From: Deltaproteobacteria bacterium
GTDB lineage: Bacteria > Desulfobacterota > Desulfarculia > Adiutricales > JAGVGV01
Length of the DNA stretch: 6,086 nt
Assembly (NCBI GenBank): GCA_015233515.1
Contig: JADFXS010000177.1
Location: 1 to 6,086, forward strand
Direction: 5' to 3'
Below, piece by piece: positions 5,972 through 6,086 of the stretch; the stretch's first letter is position 1, and the number at the start of each line of letters is the position of its first letter. The notes beneath the pieces were generated by a model. It had not been told where the DNA came from. It worked only from the letters and a program-made list of their open reading frames with translations, and made no database searches. A program made the position numbers and the translations under genes.

Positions 5972-6086
5972 TTAACCTTTTGTCCGGCGAAATATTCCAC
6001 AAACCGGAAAACTTGAAGAGTTGACGGCGCAATGGGTTTCGCCCTTTCTCGCAGTATTTTGTCGTTTTAAAGGTGATATATTTCAA

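Noticed and set aside
5978..6045. Inverted repeats TCCGG/CCGGA and GGCG/CGCC downstream of the hydrolase gene as terminators
   Set aside because: The arms are four or five bases with long loops, and no U-tract directly follows. A terminator is expected here, but this is not convincing.
6071..6076. AGGTGA near the right edge as the ribosome binding site of a plus-strand gene starting just outside the window
   Set aside because: The motif is good and the spacing would suit a start at about base 6087, but the start codon itself cannot be seen and no matching promoter was found.

Overview
The window looks like chromosomal DNA of a Gram-negative bacterium of middling GC content. It holds one complete housekeeping gene (purB), a run of envelope genes, and a divergent alpha/beta hydrolase. 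There are no mobile elements, tRNAs, rRNAs or CRISPR arrays. An outer-membrane-type lipoprotein and several exported peptidoglycan-acting proteins indicate a double-membrane cell. My best guess is a deltaproteobacterium-like lineage (Desulfobacterota or related), but this rests on general gene style and is weak.

Layout. Five genes lie on the minus strand and are read from right to left. They are purB (adenylosuccinate lyase, 4942-3638), an orphan lipoprotein (3558-2920), an exported L,D-transpeptidase/L,D-carboxypeptidase-type YkuD protein with two NTF2-like domains (2923-1240, interrupted by an apparent one-base frameshift), an inner-membrane coiled-coil protein of unknown function (1204-449), and the 5' part of an M14-type zinc carboxypeptidase that runs off the left edge (318-1). 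On the plus strand, across an 84-bp divergent spacer, is a probably exported alpha/beta hydrolase (5027-5971). About 115 bp follow it with no recognisable gene.

Main reading. The left 3.5 kb looks like a peptidoglycan-trimming, cell-shape cluster. The M14 fragment has Gln-Gly-Asp-Glu where ordinary family members have His-x-x-Glu. This is the unusual glutamine zinc ligand known from Helicobacter pylori Csd4 and its Campylobacter relative Pgp1, D,L-carboxypeptidases that set helical shape. The YkuD protein has the YkuD-plus-NTF2 layout of Csd6/Pgp2, the L,D-carboxypeptidase partner in that pathway. Two proteins of unknown function sit with them: a lipoprotein translationally coupled to the YkuD gene, and a membrane-anchored coiled-coil protein with a proline-rich linker and a beta-rich C-terminal domain. 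That second protein resembles the shape scaffold Csd5 in layout only.

The YkuD reading frame is broken at a run of nine C on the coding strand (nine G on the plus strand, 2790-2798). The signal peptide lies in one frame and the catalytic domain in the next. A run of eight would join them into a 560-residue exported enzyme. This is either a sequencing or assembly error or a phase-variable switch, and it is the observation most worth checking.
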